Part shown: one piece after another, positions 1 to 7,025 of the stretch
Position numbering within the stretch: the first letter of the stretch is position 1
How the letters are laid out: each line of letters begins with the position of its first letter
The notes under the pieces: model-generated
Database searches by the model: none
Told to the model about the DNA's origin: nothing
Seen by the model: the letters and a program-made list of their open reading frames with translations, nothing else
NCBI RefSeq assembly: GCF_036226605.1
Contig: NZ_CP109000.1
Location: forward strand, 2,600,501 to 2,664,500
Reading direction: 5' to 3'
Source of the DNA: Streptomyces sp. NBC_00704
GTDB taxonomy: Bacteria; Actinomycetota; Actinomycetes; Streptomycetales; Streptomycetaceae
Length of the DNA: 64,000 nucleotides
Program-made: the position numbers and the translations under genes

Positions 1-627
1 TCCCGTGAGCAGCGCGCCCAGGAGGACCAGGGTCTGCGGCGAGGGCACGACGCTGCCGGCCACCCGGCAGTCGGCGCAGACGGAGCCGCCGGCGGCGACG
101 GAGAAGAACCGGTTCGGGCCGGGCATCCCGCACCTGGCGCAGTCGCCGAAGCTGGGCGCGTACCCGTTGACGGCCAGCGACCGCAGCAGGAACGCGTCCA
201 GGACGAGGTGGGGGGCGTGCTCGCCGCGGGCGAGGGTCCGCAGGGCGCCCACGAGCAGCAGGTACTGCTGCACGGCCGGCTCGCCCTCGTGGTCGGTGAA
301 CCGCTCGGCGGTCTCCAGCATGGCCGTGCCCGCCGTGTAGCGGGCGTAGTCGGTCACGATGCCGCCGCCGTAGGGGGCGATGATCTCGCTCTGCGTGCAC
401 AGCGGCAGCCCGCGGCCGACCAGCTCGCTGCTGCCCCGTGCGAAGAACTGCACGTCGACGTGGGAGAACGGTTCGAGACGGGCCCCGAACTTCGACTTCG
501 TGCGCCGCACCCCCCGCGCCACGGCCCGCACGCGCCCGTGCCCGCGCGTCAGCAGCGTGATGATGCGGTCGGCCTCGCCCAGCTTCTGGGTGCGCAGGAC
601 GATGCCGTCGTCCCGGAAGAGACTCAT
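1..627 (-). CDS. recO: DNA repair protein RecO (3' end beyond window edge)
   Basis: RecO works with RecF and RecR to load RecA and anneal single strands during recombinational repair. The first 209 codons are present; the rest lies left of position 1. The product opens MSLFRDDGIVLRTQKLGEAD, the typical start of the OB-fold domain, and continues into the helical domain. Two CxxC pairs near residues 162-182 (DCARC and CADC) match the zinc-finger element of actinobacterial RecO. ATG at 627 is preceded by GGGGG about 7 bases upstream. The region just upstream carries a decayed copy of the first 41 codons, described separately. The family call is firm; the C-terminus cannot be judged. Confidence 0.93.
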   Translation of the reverse strand, partial: MSLFRDDGIVLRTQKLGEADRIITLLTRGHGRVRAVARGVRRTKSKFGARLEPFSHVDVQFFARGSSELVGRGLPLCTQSEIIAPYGGGIVTDYARYTAGTAMLETAERFTDHEGEPAVQQYLLLVGALRTLARGEHAPHLVLDAFLLRSLAVNGYAPSFGDCARCGMPGPNRFFSVAAGGSVCADCRVAGSVVPSPQTLVLLGALLTG

Positions 628-749
628 CGCACACCCCCGCCGGGGGCCCGCCGGGGCCGCCGGCCGCCGCCCGGGCGCGGCAGGGCGCGCCCCGCCTCCC
701 CCGGGTGCCGGGGGCGCGGCACGGCGCCGTCGTCGCGGAACAGGCTCAT
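624..749 (-). pseudogene. 41-codon decayed copy of the recO start, overlapping recO
   Basis: A small reading frame begins MSLFRDDGAV, like recO, keeps GEA at the same position, and stops with a TGA that overlaps the recO ATG (ATGA). Positions 723-749 match 601-627 at 22 of 27 bases, and similarity continues weakly upstream, so this looks like a 122-bp tandem duplication of the recO 5' end. Because 122 is not a multiple of three, the copy is out of frame with recO. It could be dead sequence or a translated coupling peptide. Its ATG at 749 lies within three bases of the first canonical start codon of the divergent beta-lactamase. Confidence 0.5.
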
Positions 750-873
750 GGCCCCATTCTCGCCTACGCCGGGAGGGTGGTGTGCCCGCCCGTGGCGATC
801 CCGCGACGATCCCGCGGCGGGCGCGCGCAACCGCGCGTGCGGGCCGGGGCGTCCGTGTACAGGGAAACGACTT

Positions 874-1794
874 CTGTGTTCCCGACGGACGGAGAGAACG
901 ATCTCAGCCTCGACCACCCGCCGCACCCTGCTCACCGCCGGCGCGGGCGCCGGCGCCGCCCTGCTGGCCGCCGCCCCCGCACGGGCCGCCGCCGGCCCCG
1001 GCCACCGGGCCGACCCCGTCGTCGCCCGCCTGCGCGACCTGGAGTCCCGGCACGGCGCCCGGCTCGGCGTCTTCGCCTACAACGTCCGCACCCGCCGCCA
1101 GGTCCGCCACCGCGCCGACGAGCTCTTCCCCGTCTGCTCCCTGTTCAAGACGCTGGCGGTGGCGGCCGTCCTGCGGGACCTGCCCGCGTCGGCGCCGGAC
1201 CGGCGCGTCCACTACACGGCCGACGACGTCGTGGAGAACTCGGAGATCACCAAGAACCACGTGGCCGACGGCATGACGATCGCGGAACTGTCCGCCGCGG
1301 CGATCCAGCACAGCGACAACACGGCGGGCAACCTGCTGCTGCGCGAGCTGGGCGGCCCCGCCGCGGTCACCCGCTTCGCGCGCTCGGTCGGCGACCGCGT
1401 CACCCGCCTCGACCGCTGGGAGCCCGACCTCAACTCGGCCGAGCCCGGCCGCATCACGGACACCACGAGCCCGTACGCGATCGCGCGCACCTACGCCCGG
1501 CTGGTCCTCGGCGACGCCCTGTCCGCCCCCGACCGGCGCCGTCTGACCGACTGGATGCTCGGCACGGTCACCAGCGCCAACCGCTTCCGCGCCGGCCTCC
1601 CCCCGACCTGGACGATCGCCGACAAGACCGGCGGCGGCTCCTACGGCGCGAACAACGACGCCGGCATCGCCTGGACCCCGGACGGCACCCCGATCGTCCT
1701 CGCCGTCCAACTCACCAAGCCCACCCCCGACGCCCCCTACGACCACACCCTGATCGTGGAGACGGCGGGGGTGGTGGCGGGGGCGCTGGGCTGA
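874..1794 (+). CDS. Class A beta-lactamase, Tat-exported
   Basis: Serine beta-lactamase that hydrolyses beta-lactams outside the membrane. All class A signatures are visible (numbering from the CTG at 874): SLFK with Ser89 and Lys92, SDN at 147-149, WEPDLN with the general base Glu183, and KTG at 251-253. The N-terminus has a twin-arginine signal (TTRRTLLTAGAGAG followed by AAPARA), so export is by the Tat route. The start is unclear. No in-frame ATG, GTG or TTG lies between the Tat motif and an ATG at 748, which would add 42 unlikely residues. I chose CTG 874 because AGGGA lies 8 bases upstream; ATC 901 behind GGAGAG is another option. Single gene divergent from recO, with no linked regulator. 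Confidence 0.88.
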   Translation: MCSRRTERTISASTTRRTLLTAGAGAGAALLAAAPARAAAGPGHRADPVVARLRDLESRHGARLGVFAYNVRTRRQVRHRADELFPVCSLFKTLAVAAVLRDLPASAPDRRVHYTADDVVENSEITKNHVADGMTIAELSAAAIQHSDNTAGNLLLRELGGPAAVTRFARSVGDRVTRLDRWEPDLNSAEPGRITDTTSPYAIARTYARLVLGDALSAPDRRRLTDWMLGTVTSANRFRAGLPPTWTIADKTGGGSYGANNDAGIAWTPDGTPIVLAVQLTKPTPDAPYDHTLIVETAGVVAGALG

Positions 1795-1942
1795 GGGTCA
1801 GCGCGGGCGGGTGAACCGTTCCGGTCACGGCGCCGGCGACCGTCGGTAGGATCGAATCGGCTTGGGGAGCAGGGCCGTCGAAGGCGCACGGGGGGCTGTC
1901 GCCCGCCTGCGTCGCCGGACGCAGCGAGGGGGCGCGGGCGGA

Positions 1943-3160
1943 GTGGCCGCATTATCGACCCGGAAGGCGCACGCAGGCGATCTGCCGGGAGTCGCAGGGC
2001 TGTTGACGGAGACCTGCGATGCCGCGGACGTGCTGCCGTCGGCCCTGCTGACCGAGTCGATCGCCGCGGACCTGGTCCGCGTGGCGGAGTCGGACGGTGA
2101 GATCGTGGGATGCGCCGTGGCGGAGCGGCCCGCACCGGGCCACGTCCGCCTGTCGGTGATCGCCGTCCGTGCGGGCCTGCGCCGGCAGGGGGTGGCCCTT
2201 CGTCTCCTGGACGCACTGTCGCAGCGGATCTCGGAACTGCCGGGCCCGGTACCGCTGTTCTCGGCCGTGGTCGACACCGCCGAGCCGGCCCTGTCGAAAC
2301 TCCTGCTGCGGAGCGGCTTCATCGGCACGCGCGTCATGCGCACCAGCCGTGAACCCGACGGCATCTGTCTGCACTACCAGCACAAGAGCCGCGTCGAGTA
2401 CGTCGACCCCGACACGCGCTATTTGGTGCCCTTACGGGCGCGGGCGCAGCTGATCGAGTCCCTCGCGCCCCGCGACCAGGCCGTGACCGCCCTGGTGTCC
2501 CTGCGGGGGGAGCCGGCGGTGGAGGTCACCCGCTTCGAACAGGACGACCCCGCGACCCTCCAGTCCGGTGAGGCGGCGGCCGGCATAGCCTTCTCCGGCT
2601 CGATCCTGGCGGCCATCACCTTCCTCCTCGGCTTCGCCTTCACCTCGACGCGCTTCCCCGACGACGTGCGTCTCCTGCTGATCGGCGCGACGTTCAGCAC
2701 CGTGCTGTCCCTGATCGTCTACGCCAGCGCCTCGGGAGAGCTGGCGCGCATCCACTCGAACACGTTCGGGAAGATCATGAAGTACGGCAACGTCCTCTCC
2801 GAATACGGCGGTGTGCTGCCCTTCCTCATCTCCCTGCCCGTGACCTACGCCCAGGCCAGCGGAGATCCCCGGACGACCATGGTCCTCGCCGCGCTGCTGA
2901 GCGCGGGCCTCGCCTGGTACGAGTGGTCCGAGTTCTCCATCGCCCACCGCTTCCGCCGCAGTCCGGCCGAGGTCGCCCTCATGGCGTTCACCGCGGCCTC
3001 GCCGCTCGTCGGCGCGGCGATCATCGCGACGAAGACCACCAGTTGGCCGTGGACGGCGGCCCTTGCCTGCGCACTGGCGGCGCGGACCTGGCTGTATCTC
3101 TACCGGCGAGGTCCCGAGGCGGGGACGGCCGGACGCAGGCAGTGGCAGATCCGCGAGTGA
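1943..3160 (+). CDS. GNAT acetyltransferase domain fused to a multi-pass membrane domain
   Basis: The N-terminal 130 or so residues have the GNAT pattern, including the acetyl-CoA loop in VRAGLRRQGVALRLLDAL followed by a beta-bulge strand. The C-terminal half has about six hydrophobic segments (for example IAFSGSILAAITFLLGFAF, LLLIGATFSTVLSLIVYA and VLPFLISLPVTYA), so the catalytic domain is probably tethered to the membrane. The substrate is unknown. I prefer GTG 1943, preceded by GAGGGGG, over an in-frame TTG at 1862 that adds an arginine-rich tail; a possible -10 (TAGGAT, 1847-1852) lies upstream. It stands alone, 10 bases from the convergent oxidase gene. No specific family name is claimed. 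Confidence 0.75.
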   Translation: MAALSTRKAHAGDLPGVAGLLTETCDAADVLPSALLTESIAADLVRVAESDGEIVGCAVAERPAPGHVRLSVIAVRAGLRRQGVALRLLDALSQRISELPGPVPLFSAVVDTAEPALSKLLLRSGFIGTRVMRTSREPDGICLHYQHKSRVEYVDPDTRYLVPLRARAQLIESLAPRDQAVTALVSLRGEPAVEVTRFEQDDPATLQSGEAAAGIAFSGSILAAITFLLGFAFTSTRFPDDVRLLLIGATFSTVLSLIVYASASGELARIHSNTFGKIMKYGNVLSEYGGVLPFLISLPVTYAQASGDPRTTMVLAALLSAGLAWYEWSEFSIAHRFRRSPAEVALMAFTAASPLVGAAIIATKTTSWPWTAALACALAARTWLYLYRRGPEAGTAGRRQWQIRE

Positions 3161-3170
3161 GCCGGGGCGG

Positions 3171-4121
3171 CTACCCCGCCGCGCGGAGCAGATCGACGGC
3201 CTCGGCGGCACATCCCCAGGACAGGGTCAGTCCGGCGCCGCCGTGACCGTAGTTGTGCAGCAGCAGCGCGTCGCCGCGGCGCTCCGTCTCCAGCCGGACC
3301 TCGGGCCTTACCGGCCTGAGCCCCACACGGTGTCCGACCACCCGGGCCCCGGCCAGGGAGGGTTCGACCTCCGCACAGCGCCGGACGATCTCCCGGGCGG
3401 CCGCCGGGTCGGGACGCAGATCCCAGCTCCCCCAGTCCGAGGTGCCGCCCAGCACCACCACGTCGGACTGGGGGTAGAGGTAGGTGAGTTCCTCGGCGTC
3501 GGGGGTGTCGTCGCAGAAGAAGGTCCGGATGCCGGGGTTCTCGACGACGACGAGCTGGCCTCGCACGGCCTGGACGGACGGATCGCCGGCCAGGGCGCGC
3601 GAGCCGGTTCCCGTGCAGTTCACGACGACGGGCGCCTCCGCCAGCGCCTCGTCGAGCGAATCGTGCCGGTACCGGCGCAACCGGCCGCCGGCGGCGGTCA
3701 ACCGGTCGACGAGACGGGCCAGATAGGCGGGCATGTCGACGACGGGAGCGCGGTAGCGCCATCCCTCGGCGTATCCCGGTCGCAGCTCGCCCGGATCGCA
3801 CGGCACGGCGTCCACCCAGGGGGCCCAGGCGGGCACGTCCCGCGGCACACGCGATTCGTGCGTGCCCTCGACGAGACGGACACCCGTCCGGGCGTCGGCG
3901 CCGAGCCCCACGAGGACCCGGAGCGTTTCCCTGCTCCAGCGCTCCACCAGGTCGGCGGGTTCGGCCAGGAACGGATCCCAGGAGGCGCCCGCGGCGGCCG
4001 AGGTCGTGTCGGCGGGGAGCAGTTCGGCGTCGACCCGCACGGCATGGCCCGCTTCCGCGAGGAGCACCGCCGTGGTGAGTCCGATCACGCCCGCGCCGAT
4101 CACTACCACCGGTGCCGGCAC
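3171..4121 (-). CDS. D-amino-acid oxidase family flavoprotein
   Basis: FAD-dependent oxidase of the DAO fold, predicted to deaminate D-amino acids to keto acids, ammonia and hydrogen peroxide. The N-terminal Rossmann motif VIGAGVIGLTTA begins near residue 6. ELTYLYPQ near the middle, GLRPVRPEVRLE with the substrate carboxylate-binding arginine, and the C-terminal HNYGHGGAGLTLSWG are characteristic of true D-amino-acid oxidases. The length of 316 residues is normal. The start is GTG at 4121, with a GAGGAGG ribosome site 4 to 6 bases upstream. It lies 59 bases after the phosphatase gene on the same strand, so the two may be cotranscribed, although no functional link is evident. Confidence 0.87.
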   Translation of the reverse strand: MPAPVVVIGAGVIGLTTAVLLAEAGHAVRVDAELLPADTTSAAAGASWDPFLAEPADLVERWSRETLRVLVGLGADARTGVRLVEGTHESRVPRDVPAWAPWVDAVPCDPGELRPGYAEGWRYRAPVVDMPAYLARLVDRLTAAGGRLRRYRHDSLDEALAEAPVVVNCTGTGSRALAGDPSVQAVRGQLVVVENPGIRTFFCDDTPDAEELTYLYPQSDVVVLGGTSDWGSWDLRPDPAAAREIVRRCAEVEPSLAGARVVGHRVGLRPVRPEVRLETERRGDALLLHNYGHGGAGLTLSWGCAAEAVDLLRAAG

Positions 4122-4180
4122 GTCGCCTCCTCGGGTCGGGGCCGCGGTCCCCGTGGCCGCCGCGTCCGCGGGACGGCAGT

Positions 4181-4651
4181 CTAGCCGCGGCCCGTGCCGT
4201 CGCCGGTAAGGCCGAACCGCCGCACATACCCCCGCTGCCAAGGTGTCTCCACCGCGCGGGGGTGGTAGTTGTCGCGGACGAAGCGCACTGCTCTCTCGGG
4301 CGGTACGCCGTCCAGTACCGCCAGGCAGGCGAGCGCCGTGCCGGTGCGGCCGCGGCCTCCGTGGCAGGCGATCTCCACGCGTTCGCCGGCCGCGCGGCGC
4401 CAGGCCTCGGTGAGGGCCGCGCGGGCGTCCCGGCGGTCGGCGGGGAGGCGGAAGTCGGGCCAGCGCAGCCAGCGGGACTCCCAGGGGGCGCGTTCGGGGC
4501 GGGCGCCGAGCAGGTAGAGGCCGTACGCCGGGGCCGGCGCCGTCGGGTCCAGCGGGTGGCGCAGGCCGCGGCCGCGGACCAGGCGGCCTGACGGCAGTTC
4601 CAGCACTCCGGGGTCGCCGGCGCACCAGGCCCACGCGTGGTTCTCCATCAC
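4181..4651 (-). CDS. Dual-specificity/tyrosine phosphatase-like protein
   Basis: Small protein of 155-156 residues with a cysteine phosphatase loop, ACHGGRGRTGTA: nucleophile Cys96 and phosphate-binding Arg102 fit CX5R. The usual His before the Cys is replaced by Ala. The upstream half (VLELPSGRLVRGRG, then GLYLLGARPE) carries the short strands seen in this compact actinobacterial family, and a conserved Asp in the first half could be the general acid. Two adjacent ATG codons (4651 and 4648) are possible starts, with GGAG upstream. It may form an operon with the oxidase gene that follows. The substrate is unknown; phosphotyrosine in proteins or a small phosphorylated metabolite are both possible. 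Confidence 0.78.
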   Translation of the reverse strand: MMENHAWAWCAGDPGVLELPSGRLVRGRGLRHPLDPTAPAPAYGLYLLGARPERAPWESRWLRWPDFRLPADRRDARAALTEAWRRAAGERVEIACHGGRGRTGTALACLAVLDGVPPERAVRFVRDNYHPRAVETPWQRGYVRRFGLTGDGTGRG

Positions 4652-4728
4652 TCCATTCGAACATCGTCACGGCGGCCGGGCAACCGATTCCGTCCGACCG
4701 GTGGTCTGGAGGGCGAGGAGGGTGCTTG

Positions 4729-5325
4729 ATGCAGGCCGAACAAGAGGACCGGTTCCAGGAGTTCGTCAGAGCGCGCTGGTCCCGGCTCGTGCGGACCGCG
4801 TATCTGCTCACGGGCGACGTCCACCACGCGGAGGACCTGACGCAGACCGCGCTGGCGAAGGCGTACCGGTCGTGGCGGCGGATATCGCGCAGCGACAACC
4901 CGGAGGCCTACGTCCGGCGGATGCTGGTCAGCTGCAACAGCGACCGGTTCCGCAAGCGCAGGGTCGTCGAGGCGCTGACCGCGGCGCCGCCCGAGCGGGC
5001 GGGCCGGGACGAGGGCGCGGGACGGGTCGAGGAGCGGGGCTCCCTGATGGCGGGACTGGCCCAACTCCCGCCGAAGCAGCGGGCGGTGGTGGTGCTCCGG
5101 TACTGGGAGGACCTGTCGGAGGCGGAGGTGGCCGAGGTGCTGGGCTGCTCGCAGGGGACGGTCAAGAGCCAGGCGTCGAAGGGGCTGGCGAAGCTGCGCT
5201 CGTATCCGGGGCTGACCGCCGGCCGCACCGCGTCCGGCAGCCGGACGCAGCCCCCGTCCGAGCCTCGGCCCCGGCCCCGGCCGCAACCGCAGCCGCAGCC
5301 GCAGCCGCAGGGAGGCAGCAGGTGA
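4729..5325 (+). CDS. ECF sigma factor, SigE-type family
   Basis: RNA polymerase sigma factor of 198 residues with region 2 (residues 12-80, including AYLLTGDVHHAEDLTQTALAKAY) and region 4 (about 112-158, LPPKQRAVVVLRYWEDLS then CSQGTVKSQASKGLAKL, the helix-turn-helix for the -35 element). The C-terminus is a run of Pro-Arg and then Pro-Gln dipeptides encoded by CCGCAG-type repeats (5263-5310). ATG 4729 is preceded by GAGGAGG. The stop overlaps the start of the next gene by four bases (GTGA), so the two are translationally coupled; that gene probably encodes the membrane partner of the sigma factor. Confidence 0.9.
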   Translation: MQAEQEDRFQEFVRARWSRLVRTAYLLTGDVHHAEDLTQTALAKAYRSWRRISRSDNPEAYVRRMLVSCNSDRFRKRRVVEALTAAPPERAGRDEGAGRVEERGSLMAGLAQLPPKQRAVVVLRYWEDLSEAEVAEVLGCSQGTVKSQASKGLAKLRSYPGLTAGRTASGSRTQPPSEPRPRPRPQPQPQPQPQGGSR

Positions 5326-6236
5326 ACGAGCCTTACGAACACCGAGAGTTGGAGGAGCTGATGCGTGAGATGCTCGCGCAGGACGCGTACACGATCCAGC
5401 CCGCCCCGGCGCCCTACCCGGCGATCCGCCGGCGTGGACTGGCCGAGCGGCGGCGGCGCGTGGCGGTGACCGGGGCGGCGCTGGCAGCGCTGGCCGCGGT
5501 GCCGGTGGGGGCGTACGCCGTGAACGGCGGGGGCGGGGGCCGGGGCGCCGACACGGCAGCGCCGCACCCGTCGGTGAGCGCCACGCACGACCGGACGGCG
5601 AGCCCGTCCCCCGCGCCGGACGGCCCGGCGCGGCCCGCCACGAAGGGGCAGTTGCTCGACGGGATCACCTTCGAGCAGGCCGCGGACGGGCTGAAGGAGT
5701 GCCTGCGGGCCGAGGGCGGGCACGCGGGCGGCGCCCGTGATCTGGGCAGGGCGAAGGACTACCGGATCGTCCTGGCGCTCAGGAGCACCGGGGACTCCAA
5801 CAGCCCCGGCGACGGCTTCAACGTCGTCGCGGTGAAGGAGAAGCCGGCCGGTTTCCGGGTGGTGTGCACCCTCGAGGACGGGGTGGCCTCGGGCATCAGC
5901 GTCAGTTCGAGCGACGCCGGGCCGCCGGACGCGGGTCCGGTCCTGCCCGACGTCAACGGCGGCAAGCTGTACCAGCAGTCGTTCATCGACAAGGGCCACT
6001 GGAAGCTGCCGTTCCGCTGGGGGGTCATCGGCACGGTGGAGCCGTCGGTCGCCAAGGTGACCGTCTCCTACGGGGACAGCCGTACGACGGCCGTCCTGGA
6101 CGGAGAGTGGTTCGTCGCCGCGGGCACGCTGAACCGGCAGGTCACCCTCGCCCCGCACATCAAGGGCTACGACACGGCGGGCAAGCTCGTCTACGACTCC
6201 GACACGGACAGCACGTACCAGCGGACGCTGCCGTAG
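5322..6236 (+). CDS. Single-pass membrane protein coupled to the ECF sigma gene
   Basis: Product of 304 residues: a cytoplasmic N-terminus of about 45 residues beginning VNEPYEHRELEELMREMLAQ, one membrane segment near residues 49-66 (VAVTGAALAALAAVPVGAYAV), a Ser/Thr/Pro linker, and an extracytoplasmic beta-rich domain of about 200 residues. This is the layout expected for a sigma partner or sensor next to SigE-type ECF genes. I see no zinc-binding anti-sigma HxxxCxxC motif, so a direct anti-sigma role is inferred from position only. The GTG start at 5322 overlaps the sigma stop. The C-terminal domain is not one I recognise. Confidence 0.72.
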   Translation: MNEPYEHRELEELMREMLAQDAYTIQPAPAPYPAIRRRGLAERRRRVAVTGAALAALAAVPVGAYAVNGGGGGRGADTAAPHPSVSATHDRTASPSPAPDGPARPATKGQLLDGITFEQAADGLKECLRAEGGHAGGARDLGRAKDYRIVLALRSTGDSNSPGDGFNVVAVKEKPAGFRVVCTLEDGVASGISVSSSDAGPPDAGPVLPDVNGGKLYQQSFIDKGHWKLPFRWGVIGTVEPSVAKVTVSYGDSRTTAVLDGEWFVAAGTLNRQVTLAPHIKGYDTAGKLVYDSDTDSTYQRTLP

Positions 6237-6356
6237 GGCGGCGGGACGGCGGGGCAGCGGGGCAGCCGGGCACTCCCCCAGGGCTCGCAGCCCCCGGACC
6301 CGCAGCCCGTAACGCCGCCGCCCCGGCCCGGCCCCCGGCCCGCCCGCCCGTGCCGT

Positions 6357-7025
6357 TCAGGTCGTTCCCGGTGACACCAGCCCCGACTCGTAGGCCACGA
6401 TGACCAGTTGGGCCCGGTCGCGTGCGCCCAGCTTGCCCATGATGCGGCTGACATGGGTCTTCGCGGTGAGCGGGCTGAGGCCCAGCGTCTCGGCGATCTC
6501 GGTGTTGGTCAGTCCCCGGGCGACCAGGGCGAGCACCTCGCGCTCGCGTTCGGAGAGTCCTTCCGGGCCGCCCACGGGGGGCGGTCCGGCGGGGCCGCGC
6601 AGGAACCGGGCGATCAGCCGCGCGGTCGGGCCGGGCGACAGCAGGGCCTCGCCCGCGGCGATCGTGCGGATGGCGTCGAGGAGGTCGGCGGGGCGGGTGT
6701 CCTTCACCAGGAATCCGGAGGCGCCCGCGCGCAGCGCCTCGACGATGTTCTCGTCGGTGTCGTAGGTGGTCAGGACGAGGACGCGGACGCCGGTCAGCTC
6801 GTCGTCGGCGGCGATCAGCCGGGTCGCCTCGATGCCGTCGAGGTCGGGCATGCGGATGTCCATCACGACGAGGTCGGGGCGGGTCTCGCGGGCCAGCCGC
6901 ACCGCTTCCCGGCCGGTGCCGGCCTGGCCGACCACCGCCATGTCCGGCGCGGACTCCACGAGCATCGCGAACGCGGCCCGGACCAGCGTCTGGTCGTCCG
7001 CGAGCAGGATTCTGAGCCCGCTCAC
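6357..7025 (-). CDS. NarL/FixJ-type response regulator
   Basis: Response regulator of 222 residues. The receiver domain has the acidic pair Asp10-Asp11, phosphoacceptor Asp56 (VVMDIRMPD), the switch Thr in LVLTTYD, and Lys in GFLVKD. The C-terminal LuxR-type helix-turn-helix reads LSEREREVLALVARGLTN followed by LSPLTAKTHVSRIMGKL. It should bind DNA when phosphorylated by the kinase encoded immediately upstream. GTG 7025 has GGAGG 8 bases upstream and overlaps the kinase stop by four bases (GTGA), so the pair is coupled. The likely target is the adjacent MMPL exporter promoter, inferred from position. Confidence 0.93.
   Translation of the reverse strand: MSGLRILLADDQTLVRAAFAMLVESAPDMAVVGQAGTGREAVRLARETRPDLVVMDIRMPDLDGIEATRLIAADDELTGVRVLVLTTYDTDENIVEALRAGASGFLVKDTRPADLLDAIRTIAAGEALLSPGPTARLIARFLRGPAGPPPVGGPEGLSEREREVLALVARGLTNTEIAETLGLSPLTAKTHVSRIMGKLGARDRAQLVIVAYESGLVSPGTT

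Noticed and set aside
3171..4898. A 575-residue fusion of phosphatase-region sequence and the oxidase
   Set aside because: The frame runs open upstream, but the oxidase has its own GTG with a GAGGAGG site at 4121 and the upstream part is out of frame with the real phosphatase.
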